Of a stretch of 64,000 bases of DNA, positions 55,446 to 63,083 are shown in pieces. The position numbers and the translations under genes were made by a program. Below the pieces are notes generated by a model, which saw nothing but the letters and a program-made list of their open reading frames with translations, was not told where the DNA came from and did no database searches. Source of the stretch: Dyella psychrodurans (GTDB lineage Bacteria; Pseudomonadota; Gammaproteobacteria; Xanthomonadales; Rhodanobacteraceae); assembly GCF_003363265.1 (NCBI RefSeq), contig NZ_QRBF01000006.1, positions 168,110-232,109 on the forward strand, read 5' to 3'. Every line of letters starts with the position of its first letter. Positions within the stretch are counted from its first letter, which is position 1.

Positions 55446-55930
55446 GCTCGCGCAGCATGGAAATCGCCTCGACGAAGTTCGCGGTGAGCGAACCTCGCGA
55501 TAGCGCACCGACAACGTGGCTGTCGCGCATCGTGCCCGACAACTTGCTGCTGCTTGTCGCGCGCCTCGGCATCGCCGCCGTGTTCTTCCAGTCGGGACGC
55601 ACGAAAGTCGAAGGTTTCCTGACGATCAAGCCATCCACCTATGACTTGTTCGCCAACGAATACGCGCTGCCGCTGATCCCATCCGATTGGGCGGCGCGCA
55701 TATCGACCGGCGCGGAACATCTGTTCCCCGTGTTGCTGGTGCTGGGCTTGTTCACGCGGGCTTCCGCGCTCGCGCTGCTCGGCATGACTACGGTGATCGA
55801 AGTGTTCGTGTACCCCGATGCGTGGCCCACGCACTTGAGCTGGGCCGGCCTGCTGCTGCCTCTCGTCGCTCGCGGCGGCGGCACGTGGTCGCTGGATCGC
55901 CTGCGCCGCGGCTGGTCGCTGTCGCGCTGA
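55442..55930 (+). CDS. bufD: DoxX/HvfX-like membrane protein
   Basis: 162 residues with about four helices: [45 protein letters not shown] is the DoxX core, and [30 protein letters not shown] follows. In bufferin and HvfA loci this protein accompanies the precursor and helps mature or handle the metal-binding peptide. Translationally coupled to bufA1. Symbol given by analogy. Confidence 0.82.
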   Translation: MSSRSMEIASTKFAVSEPRDSAPTTWLSRIVPDNLLLLVARLGIAAVFFQSGRTKVEGFLTIKPSTYDLFANEYALPLIPSDWAARISTGAEHLFPVLLVLGLFTRASALALLGMTTVIEVFVYPDAWPTHLSWAGLLLPLVARGGGTWSLDRLRRGWSLSR

Positions 55931-55983
55931 TCGCCGCACCAAACATCCGTTCTTTCATAGCAATTCCCCCGAGGAAAAACCCC

Positions 55984-56748
55984 ATGCGTAAATCGTTGAG
56001 TTTGATAGCTCTCATGTTGGCGGCGGCCAGCCCCGCCTTCGCCGCCGACACCACGCCTCCCGCACCAACCGGCATCAAGAACATCGTGATCGTTCCCGGT
56101 GCTTTCGTGGATGGCTCGGGCTGGCACGTCGTGCACGACATCCTGATCCACAAGGGCTACACCGTGAGCGTGGTGCAGCCGCACATCGAATCGCTGCCCA
56201 ATGACGCCGACGCAGTGTTTCGGCAGCTTCGCAAGCAAGACGGTCCGACCTTGCTGGTCGGCAGCGATTACGGCGGCGCCGTGATCAGCGAGGCCGGCAA
56301 CCGCGACAAGGTCAAGGGCCTGGTTTATGTCGCTGCCGTGGCGCCGAGCGTAGGCGAAAGCGTGCTGCAGCTCGTCGAATCCATGCCCGAGCCCAGCAGC
56401 GATCTGCAAACGTCCTTCGACGGCTACATCGTGGTCGACCAGAAGAAATTCGGCGCGGATCTCGGCGGCGACCTCACCGCGAACCGCACCAACTTCATGG
56501 CGATCTCGCAGGTACCGGGAACCGTCGCCGCGCTGCGCCACGCCGCCGGCGTCGCGGCATGGCGCAACAAGCCCAGCTGGGCGGTCGTCGCCACCGAAGA
56601 CCATTTCTACAGCCCCGATCTGCAGCGCTCGATGTACCAGCGTGCCGGTTCCAAGATCACCGAGATCAAGGGCAGCCATCTCGTTTTCATGTCGCAGCCG
56701 GAACAGGTTGCGCAAGTCATCGAAGAAGCGGCGCAGAGCCTGAAATAA
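55984..56748 (+). CDS. Secreted alpha/beta-hydrolase with altered nucleophile
   Basis: 254 residues with a signal peptide (MRKSLSLIALMLAAASPAFA) and an EstC-like hydrolase core: IVPGAFVDGSGWHVVHDIL, LVYVAAVAPSVGES and a C-terminal KGSHLVFMSQPEQVA. The elbow reads LLVGSDYGGAVI: the nucleophile position is Asp where EstC-like enzymes have Ser. It lies between the two precursor genes, GAGGAAAA before the ATG. Not a usual member of bufferin loci. Confidence 0.8.
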   Translation: MRKSLSLIALMLAAASPAFAADTTPPAPTGIKNIVIVPGAFVDGSGWHVVHDILIHKGYTVSVVQPHIESLPNDADAVFRQLRKQDGPTLLVGSDYGGAVISEAGNRDKVKGLVYVAAVAPSVGESVLQLVESMPEPSSDLQTSFDGYIVVDQKKFGADLGGDLTANRTNFMAISQVPGTVAALRHAAGVAAWRNKPSWAVVATEDHFYSPDLQRSMYQRAGSKITEIKGSHLVFMSQPEQVAQVIEEAAQSLK

Positions 56749-56797
56749 CCCCGCGTTTACTCACTGTCCCCAACACACTCAACCCAAGGAAAACATC

Positions 56798-57088
56798 ATG
56801 AACACTCTCGTCTCCAAGTCCCGCAACAGCTTCGCCGCTGCCGCAGCCGTCGTCGCGCTCGCCCTCGCCTCGGTGCACGTCACCGCGCACGCCGCCGATC
56901 AGTCCGTGCAGAAGGAACAGCCGGGCCGCTGCTACGGCGTCAACACCTGCAAGGGCCAAAGCCTCTGCGCCACCGCCAAGCACGACTGCAAGGGCCTCAA
57001 CGATTGCAAAGGCCAGGGCGTCGTCGTGAAGGCACCGAGCGCATGCGTCGCTGCGGGCGGCACGCTGACCGAACCGCAAGGCAAGTAA
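56798..57088 (+). CDS. bufA2: BufA2-type bufferin precursor
   Basis: 96 residues: a signal peptide (cleavage near AHAA, residue 33) and six Cys at 45, 51, 57, 64, 70 and 83, arranged RCYGVNTCKGQSLC, KHDCKGLNDCKGQG, SAC. This is the BufA2/HvfA-like metallophore pattern, different from the four-Cys BufA1 upstream. CAAGGAAAA precedes the ATG. A strong hairpin follows the stop, before the MNIO gene. Confidence 0.85.
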   Translation: MNTLVSKSRNSFAAAAAVVALALASVHVTAHAADQSVQKEQPGRCYGVNTCKGQSLCATAKHDCKGLNDCKGQGVVVKAPSACVAAGGTLTEPQGK

Positions 57089-57095
57089 TCGATCC

Positions 57096-57124
57096 GGCTG
57101 GACCCGCACGGCGCGGGTCCAGCC
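57096..57124 (+). terminator. Strong hairpin between precursor and maturase genes
   Basis: GGCTGGACCCGC (57096-57107) pairs perfectly over 12 bp with GCGGGTCCAGCC (57113-57124) around a five-base loop, eight bases after the bufA2 stop. No T run follows, so it may act as a partial terminator or mRNA stabiliser that keeps precursor mRNA above maturase mRNA. Confidence 0.65.
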
Positions 57125-57152
57125 CTTCACTCTTCAGTCCAGGAGCCACGCG

Positions 57153-58004
57153 ATGTCCACGTCACTATCCACGTTTGCAGGTTATGGACTCGGCTTGCGC
57201 CGGGAGCACTACCGCGACTTCCTCGACACCCGTGTGCGCGTCGATTTTGTCGAGGTCATCTCCGAGAACTTCATGGTCGAAGGCGGCCAGCCGCGCGACA
57301 TTCTTCGCCGGATACGCGAACGTCACCCGGTGGTGCTGCACGGCGTGTCGATGTCGATCGGTTCCGCCGATGGCCTGAAGACAGAGTATCTGCGCACATT
57401 GAAATCGCTGGCGGACGAGATCGAGCCGCTTTTTGTCTCCGATCATTTGAGCTGGTCTCGCATCGATCGCTTCAATTCGCACGATCTGCTGCCAGTGCCC
57501 TACACCGAAGAGGCGCTGGACATCGTCTGCGCCAATATCCACAGGGCGCAGGATGTATTGGGCCGCGCCATGCTGTTCGAAAATCCGTCCAGCTACATCG
57601 CCTTCGGCGATGCCGCGATGACCGAATGGGAATTTCTCGACGCGATGAGCAAGCGCACCGGCTGCGGCCTGCTGCTCGACGTCAACAACATTTTCGTGAG
57701 CGCCACCAATCACGGTTTCGACGCGCACGCCTACCTTCATGGCATTCCAGCCGATCGCGTGCGGCAGATCCATCTCGCCGGACACAGCGAGGGCAGCGAG
57801 CTGCTGATCGATACGCACGACAGCCCCGTTTGCGACGAGGTCTGGGCGCTCTACGCGAAAGCCATCGCGCTGACCGGGCCGGTCGCGACCATGATCGAGC
57901 GCGACGGCAACATTCCGCCGCTCAAGGATCTGCTCGACGAACTGGCGATCGCGCGGAGCATCGGCGATATCGATGCGTGGGCGCGCAAGGCGGTGGCGGC
58001 ATGA
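57153..58004 (+). CDS. bufB: MNIO-family bufferin maturase (DUF692)
   Basis: 283 residues, TIM-barrel of the multinuclear non-heme iron oxidase family. The iron ligands are in place: VLHGVSMSIG, FVSDHLSW, LFENPSSYI, LLLDVNNIFVSATN, IHLAGHSEG, DTHDSPVCDEVW and MIERDGNIPP. It modifies Cys of the bufferin precursors, by analogy with known bufferins and MbnB. Its stop overlaps the partner gene (ATGA). Confidence 0.9.
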   Translation: MSTSLSTFAGYGLGLRREHYRDFLDTRVRVDFVEVISENFMVEGGQPRDILRRIRERHPVVLHGVSMSIGSADGLKTEYLRTLKSLADEIEPLFVSDHLSWSRIDRFNSHDLLPVPYTEEALDIVCANIHRAQDVLGRAMLFENPSSYIAFGDAAMTEWEFLDAMSKRTGCGLLLDVNNIFVSATNHGFDAHAYLHGIPADRVRQIHLAGHSEGSELLIDTHDSPVCDEVWALYAKAIALTGPVATMIERDGNIPPLKDLLDELAIARSIGDIDAWARKAVAA

Positions 58005-58750
58005 AACTCGCCGATATGCAACGCGATTTTCGATCTTGGCTCGTGACCGCATCGGACGATGCGGCATCGCGCCTGAGCGGCGGCTCCAGCGCCGGGTTGA
58101 ACGTCTATCAGAACAACTATCGCGTCCAGCTGATCAGTTGTCTGGAAGCGAGCTACCCGCACGTCCGTACATGGCTCGGCGAAGAAGCGTTTCTGGCCGC
58201 GGCCATCGCCCATATCGACAGCCACCCGCCGCATGCGTGGACGCTCGACGCCTACAGCGGCGACTTCGACGGAACGCTGACGTCGCTCTATCCCGACAAC
58301 CCGGACGTGCGCGAGCTGGCGCGCATCGAACTCGCGCTTGCGCAAGCGTTCGTGGCGGTCGATGGCGATGCGCTGACGCCGGACGCGCTCGCGCAGACCG
58401 ATTGGGATGCGGCCCGGTTGCGTCTCGCGCCGTCGCTCAAGATTTTGACGGCGACGACCAATGCAGCAGATACCTGGTCGGCCTTTCAACGAAACGAAGC
58501 GCTGCCCGAAAGCCAGATGCTCGCGGAAACCGCCGGCGTGATCGTATGGCGACAGCAGTTCACTGTCTTTCTCGAAGCGGTGGATGCGCTGGAATATGCC
58601 GCGATGTTGCTGATCCAGAAAGACGGAAACTTTGCCGGGCTTTGCGACATGCTCGTGGAAAGGCTCGGCGAGCAAGAAGGCATCGCCAAAGCCGGTGCGC
58701 TGCTGGTGAACTGGATCAGCAAGGAGTGGCTGGCGGAGACGGCCGCGTAA
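58001..58750 (+). CDS. bufC: DUF2063 partner of the MNIO maturase (BufC-like)
   Basis: 249 residues. The N-terminal DUF2063 domain is clear: MQRDFRSWLV, LNVYQNNYRVQLISCLEASYPHVRTWLGEEAFLAAA. This family (BufC/HvfC) recruits the precursor peptide to the MNIO enzyme. Coupled to bufB by ATGA. The C-terminal 120 residues are typical for the family. Confidence 0.87.
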   Translation: MKLADMQRDFRSWLVTASDDAASRLSGGSSAGLNVYQNNYRVQLISCLEASYPHVRTWLGEEAFLAAAIAHIDSHPPHAWTLDAYSGDFDGTLTSLYPDNPDVRELARIELALAQAFVAVDGDALTPDALAQTDWDAARLRLAPSLKILTATTNAADTWSAFQRNEALPESQMLAETAGVIVWRQQFTVFLEAVDALEYAAMLLIQKDGNFAGLCDMLVERLGEQEGIAKAGALLVNWISKEWLAETAA

Positions 58751-59422
58751 CTTTTAAAAAAGGCCCAAGGCTCGCACCACAACGTGCACAGTGAAGCGGC
58801 AGCAACTTGAAGAAGCCCCGATTGGGATTTACGCCAACGCCTTGACAGGTCTGGCCAATAACCCAGATTGCACTGAACGCAAGGTATCCTCCCGCCCCAT
58901 CTCGAATGCCCGCTTCACATCTGTTTTGGCCGTGCAGTCCCAGGTCGATACCGGGACTTTGCAGCCCCGTTGCTTCCGACCCGTGGCGGACATTTTTGCG
59001 GCGGTCAAAATCGGCATTACCGCCAATATCAAATCCGCGTGCACTGACAGATAACCATGTCGCAGGTATGCGAAGGTGCTTTCGTCGGGCGTGCCCATCC
59101 CGATTCGATGATTACGGCACGCCCGACATGAGTGAAGTAGCGCGGATCGCCTGGGTAGCCGCCCAAACGATCCGCTGGCCACAACCAACCTAGGATGTTG
59201 ATCATGGTTACGTTCGATCATACGGCACGCACGCTCGCGCGTGACCCCGCCAAGCCGCTATTTGTACTACTTCACCGCCGCTCATACTGGACGGCGTCGG
59301 GCCACAATGGGCACACGTAGAAAACGGTACCGGAAAGTTCCAACACTACGTGCAGGATTTTTCCTGTAGCCCTTCGCGCCACGCGCAATACGTGGCGCGA
59401 CCTACGGTAATGGAATAGGCCC
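58751..59422. other. 672-base gap without a supported gene
   Basis: No frame here resembles a known protein; the longest (58829-59221, minus) has no convincing start signal or domain. The one structured spot is the hairpin at 59374-59400 near the right end. No terminator with a T run is seen after bufC. Confidence 0.5.
59374..59400 (+). promoter_or_regulatory. Hairpin just upstream of XAC0095-like gene
   Basis: TCGCGCCACG (59374-59383) pairs with CGTGGCGCGA (59391-59400), ten perfect pairs, ending 22 bases before the next ATG. It may be a leader structure or a small repeat. Confidence 0.4.
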
Positions 59423-59692
59423 ATGAATCACCCCAACTACGACCTGCTCAGCGCGGGAAGCTACGTGCTGTCCAAAGACGACTACGACGAGCTACGCATG
59501 ATTCGCGACAAGCTTCTTCTGATGGCGCAGCTCGCCGGCACCGAGACGACCAACGGTGATCACGACACCATGCTTTTCATCAACCGCAGCATGATCGGGC
59601 GTCTCTTCGCCGATCTAAGCTTTCAGATGGGCGATGTGCTGGAGACCATCAAGCACGCCACAACCAGCGTTGATCTTGCTCAGGCGCACTGA
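59423..59692 (+). CDS. XAC0095-like small protein
   Basis: 89 residues: LLSAGSYVLSKDDYDELRMIRDKLLLMAQLAGTET, then MLFINRSMIGRLFADLSFQMGDVLETIK. The layout (short N-terminal part, a helix with RDKLLLMAQLA, a second helix ending in a coil) resembles the XAC0095 family of Xanthomonadales, of unknown function. The match is from pattern memory and is moderate. Single gene preceded by a hairpin. Confidence 0.55.
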   Translation: MNHPNYDLLSAGSYVLSKDDYDELRMIRDKLLLMAQLAGTETTNGDHDTMLFINRSMIGRLFADLSFQMGDVLETIKHATTSVDLAQAH

Positions 59693-60118
59693 TTGAAGGC
59701 CGCAGGCTTTGCCGCGTACGCCGTGAAAGACTCAACTTCGTACAGTTTATGGGTGAATGATTTTTGCTATGCAGTCGGACTCGACCAGGGCGAACTGGTG
59801 ACGATTTCGGCACCGCCGAGGAAAGAGACGGAGGTAGTTAATCCTAAATAACTACCTCCGCCCCCTTTGTTTCGGCATGGATTCAGAACGATGACTGGTG
59901 CGATCTTGGCACCGCACACAACACAACAGCTGTCGGTCAGCGCTATACGGGAAACACCCCTCTCCGCGATGATCGGAGATGGGCGTCTATTTGCCTATTG
60001 ACCGGAGCGGCGAAATGGTGACCCCGTTTTGCCATCGTTGCTCCGATCCCTGCTGGTGTATTGGCCGCCGCCTTTGACATGCTATTCATCTGCGAAGCCT
60101 GAAAACTACTCAGGGCTT
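59693..60118. other. 426-base gap with REPIN-like palindrome
   Basis: No supported gene. The palindrome at 59816-59875 is the only clear feature. A short frame near 59891-60000 reads DWCDLGTAHNTTAVGQRYTG but has no recognisable family. Confidence 0.5.
59816..59875. repeat. REPIN-like palindrome, second copy type
   Basis: CGGAGGTAGTTA (59829-59840) pairs perfectly with TAACTACCTCCG (59849-59860) around an eight-base loop; pairing continues imperfectly to 59816 and 59875. The right flank GCCCCCTTTGTTTCGG resembles the flank of the 212-279 palindrome while the core stem differs, so the two belong to related families. Confidence 0.6.
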
Positions 60119-60460
60119 TCAGGGCGTTTTGAAGGTGTTCTTAATCGACTCCGGGATCGAACCACTGTGCTCGGATTCACCGCCGAATGCCTCGTGACTT
60201 TTTGCATCGAATACCGCGCACAACTGGTTCTTGATGAACAAACCAACAAAACGTTCATTGCCACTCCATCGAATGGCCAAGTCGTCCAAGCTGTACCTAA
60301 ATGGTCCAACGGAAACACGGATAGCAGCGGTCACTTTCTGGCCTTCAGTGCGCGTGAGGTCATAAAGATAAAAGTACCCCACATCATCATCGTGCTCGTA
60401 CACACCGGCCCGGCTTCCATCAGAATTTACCTGGCTTTCAAATATGTCATTGTTTGTCAT
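60119..60460 (-). CDS. DUF2251 protein, probable immunity protein
   Basis: 113 residues. RAGVYEHDDDVGYFYLYDLTRT and AIRVSVGPFRYSLDDLAIRWSGNERFVGLFIKNQLCAVFDAKSHEAFGG match the DUF2251 fold. The start at 60460 overlaps the end of the toxin gene by 14 bases, which is the usual toxin/immunity order on this strand. It should bind and block the toxin encoded just upstream. Confidence 0.75.
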   Translation of the reverse strand: MTNNDIFESQVNSDGSRAGVYEHDDDVGYFYLYDLTRTEGQKVTAAIRVSVGPFRYSLDDLAIRWSGNERFVGLFIKNQLCAVFDAKSHEAFGGESEHSGSIPESIKNTFKTP

Positions 60461-61397
60461 TGAATAACCATGGATGGTTGTCTTTGTAATTGTCACCACT
60501 ACGATGATCGGTTCGGCTCATCGGTGAAACTCCACCCTCGGGAGTCCCATCGACATGATGCAGTTCCATTGGATGACCATCTGGCCCGGTGGGCGCCCCG
60601 CCTTTTTGCATTCTAGCGAGGTCTTCTTCGCTATATTTCGCCGGATTGGCTTTAGCCTCCGCTTTCCAATACGCGGCTCGCTCGGCTTTAAAGGCAGCGC
60701 GATCTATTTTCGATGCTGTCTTTCCGGCTTTTGCTACTTCACCTGCTTCCTTCAATACTCCTGATGCCACTCCTCCGATAACCGGAAGAGCGCCTACCGT
60801 AGCAACAGCTACATTAAGGGGAGAAGGATCGCTTACCGCATCCGTGACATTTTGGACGTCGCTAGCTATCGGAACAAAGCCCATCAACCTTACGGCTGGA
60901 GCCTGAGCCGCTGCAATTTGATTCGGGACGTCTTCAGGCTTACAGCCAGCTGTATTCGCGCAACCGCTATAAGCGGCCAAATATTGCGCCGAATAGTCCT
61001 GCCTACCATCAGGGTCCGTGCGCATGACGGGATTATTGCTTGCATAGACATACCGATTGAAACCGTACACATCACCCGGCTGCACCCCCACCGGATCCAC
61101 ACTCAAAAACCTTCCCGCCTCCGGGTCGTAATACCGCGCCTGCATGTACACCAGGTCGGTATCCGGATCGTTCACGTGCCCCGTGTAACCTGGGCCGTTG
61201 GGTGGTTGACCCAACGCCTGCTGACCGTAAGGCCGGTAGTCGAAGGTCTTGGTGATGTTGCCTTGCGCGTCCGCTTCAGCCAGGACCGTGCCATTGGGAT
61301 CGGTGAGGATGTAGGTGACTTTGTCGGCGTGCACCACGCCGCAGAGCAGCAGGCACGTCAGCACCCACAGCGCGCGCAACAGGGATGGTTTCATCAT
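60447..61397 (-). CDS. Secreted mini-RHS toxin with HNH-type nuclease tip
   Basis: 316 residues. A signal peptide (SLLRALWVLTCLLLCGVVHA) leads straight into a minimal RHS core: one YD-repeat stub ILTDPNGTVLAEADAQG, then the conserved YDPEAGRFLSVDPVG. A linker (VPIASDVQNVTDAVSDPSPLNVAVATVGALPVIGG) follows and the tip GHPMELHHVDGTPEGGVSP carries an LHH motif of HNH/ENDO VII nucleases, so DNA is the likely target. It lacks the long YD-repeat shell of ordinary RHS toxins. Confidence 0.82.
   Translation of the reverse strand: MMKPSLLRALWVLTCLLLCGVVHADKVTYILTDPNGTVLAEADAQGNITKTFDYRPYGQQALGQPPNGPGYTGHVNDPDTDLVYMQARYYDPEAGRFLSVDPVGVQPGDVYGFNRYVYASNNPVMRTDPDGRQDYSAQYLAAYSGCANTAGCKPEDVPNQIAAAQAPAVRLMGFVPIASDVQNVTDAVSDPSPLNVAVATVGALPVIGGVASGVLKEAGEVAKAGKTASKIDRAAFKAERAAYWKAEAKANPAKYSEEDLARMQKGGAPTGPDGHPMELHHVDGTPEGGVSPMSRTDHRSGDNYKDNHPWLFNDKQ
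61037..61340. repeat. Direct repeat, RHS-core segment, copy 1
   Basis: About 304 bases nearly identical to 63697-64000 at an offset of 2660, covering the RHS core codons. Sequence diverges outside, at the toxin tip. It shows that the two toxin genes share a recombining core. Confidence 0.7.
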
Positions 61398-61467
61398 GGC
61401 TTTCCTTGTCGGGTTGTCGTCGCTTGTTTTCCATCAATGCAGCTTCTTTGCACCATCACATGCCCAC

Positions 61468-62412
61468 TCAACCGCTCCAAGGCGAACACCCGTAGCTATT
61501 GCATGCTTTCACTTGGAAGGTGCGTACGGCGCCTTGGGCATAGCCGCCCGACCACGATGTATCGGGTCCCGAATACATCTGCATCGTGGTGGAGCCGGTC
61601 GTTGCTTGCACCACGTAATACGCTGCATTGGGCACGGCGTTCCAGGTGACCGTTGCCATAATCATCGGGCCTGTGGAAACTTGTTTCACCGTGACGGTAG
61701 GTGCAGCGGGTACCAACTCGACCGCTTCGGTCACGACGTTGCTCCACGGCCCGCATCCGGCGTTGTTGCATGCTATGACTTGATAGCCATAGGTGCCCGC
61801 ACCGCGTCCTGCGGTACTCCAATGGGTGGCACCGTTATCTTGTACGGTGGTCCAGCCGCCACCGTTGTATTGTTCCTGCAAGACATAGCGATTGGCGTCG
61901 TTCACGCCAGTCCAGCTTACGGTGTAGCTGCCGTCAGCGCTGAAGCCGGGCACACTGATGCTAGGGACATAGGTGGGCGGGACAGTCACGGACACCGTGT
62001 GGCTGGTGGTGTAGCCGCTGCAGCCGTAGGTGTTGCACGCTCTCACTCGATAGACGTAGCCGCCCGACACGCCGACTCCCACATTGGCACTGGCACCACC
62101 GCCGTCGTACACCACGGCCCAACCGCCGCCGTTGATGCTTTGCTCCAGGCTATAGGTGGTGGCGTTCAGGCTGCTGGCCCAGCTTACCGGCACGGGATTG
62201 AAGCTTGCGCCCGGCACACTGATGGAGGTCGGTGCGGAAGGCACATTCTCCAATTGCACGTTGGTCGATTGCCCCCAATCACCGCAGCCATACACGTTGC
62301 AAGCCTGCACCCGAAAACTGTAGGTGCCATTGGCGGCGGGATGGATGGTGAAGGTGGCAGCGCTGCCGTTGTAGATCGAGGTCCAATGTTGTTCGTTGAA
62401 TTGCTTCTCCAC
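61468..62412 (-). pseudogene. Fibronectin-type III fragment, displaced
   Basis: Four or more fn3-like repeats with VRACNTYGCSG, VIACNNAGCGPWS and VKACNSYGCSPWSG ends. The open frame extends upstream to about 62520 but has no ATG or ribosome-binding site; 62412 is a GTG inside a repeat. It overlaps the tail of the DUF416 gene region and ends 71 bases before the mini-RHS toxin start. I read it as the remaining 3' part of an fn3 gene cut by insertion of the toxin/immunity unit. Confidence 0.6.
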
Positions 62413-62477
62413 GTTGTAGCTGGTGACACCGTTGGCGGTGGACCAGGTGATGGTGATGTTCTTTGCCCGATTACCTA

Positions 62478-63083
62478 TCAGAGCTTTAGCCGTAGCCGGC
62501 GATAATCCAATTGATTGACACGTTCAATGGCGGCAATGAGAACGACCGGACCTTCGCCTGATATAGCTTGCAAATACGCAATGTCGTCATGCAATAAGCG
62601 CAACTCTTCTTGCATGAGATGGTGGTGGAGAATGTCCTGTTGAAATCCATCAACAGCAGGGTCTATGCCTGTGCCGTTGAGGATGAAGAGGTACAACGTA
62701 TCCCATCTTGCTTGGACCGCTTCCATTAGATTCGATAGGTCGCCACTATCAAGATAGGACAACAGGCAGCAAGCGATGTTTGCCGCGTCGATAGCCGCAG
62801 ATGTGTAAATGGATGTGTAATTTTCTGAGTCCGGCAATACTTCTTCGCATGCCTCCACAGTGACAAACTTCGCGCCATCGCGCGAACCCGCTTCAAGTGC
62901 GGCCCAGCATTGGGCCAAGGCGGCCCGAAGTTCTGCACCGCCCAAACCGCCCGAGTCAGCTTGAAATTGAAAGTAGCTGGGCAAAGCCCGTTCCAAAAGA
63001 AATACACCGAACGCTATGCGCCTGGTTTCATCCAGCTCTTTTAGGTGCGCGTGGATAACGCTTGGTACAAACGAATACATCAT
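62478..63083 (-). CDS. DUF416 protein, probable immunity protein
   Basis: 201 residues: PSVIHAHLKELDETRRIAFGVFLLERALPSYFQFQADSG at the start and AAIDAANIACCLLSYLDSGD later, the DUF416 pattern. ATG at 63083 overlaps the toxin stop (ATGA). As in the neighbouring pair, it lies directly behind a toxin gene and is its likely immunity protein; DUF416 proteins elsewhere have no defined role. Confidence 0.72.
   Translation of the reverse strand: MMYSFVPSVIHAHLKELDETRRIAFGVFLLERALPSYFQFQADSGGLGGAELRAALAQCWAALEAGSRDGAKFVTVEACEEVLPDSENYTSIYTSAAIDAANIACCLLSYLDSGDLSNLMEAVQARWDTLYLFILNGTGIDPAVDGFQQDILHHHLMQEELRLLHDDIAYLQAISGEGPVVLIAAIERVNQLDYRRLRLKL

Noticed and set aside
58829..59221. 130-codon minus-strand frame after bufC
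   Set aside because: No ribosome-binding site, no recognisable domain and unlikely composition.
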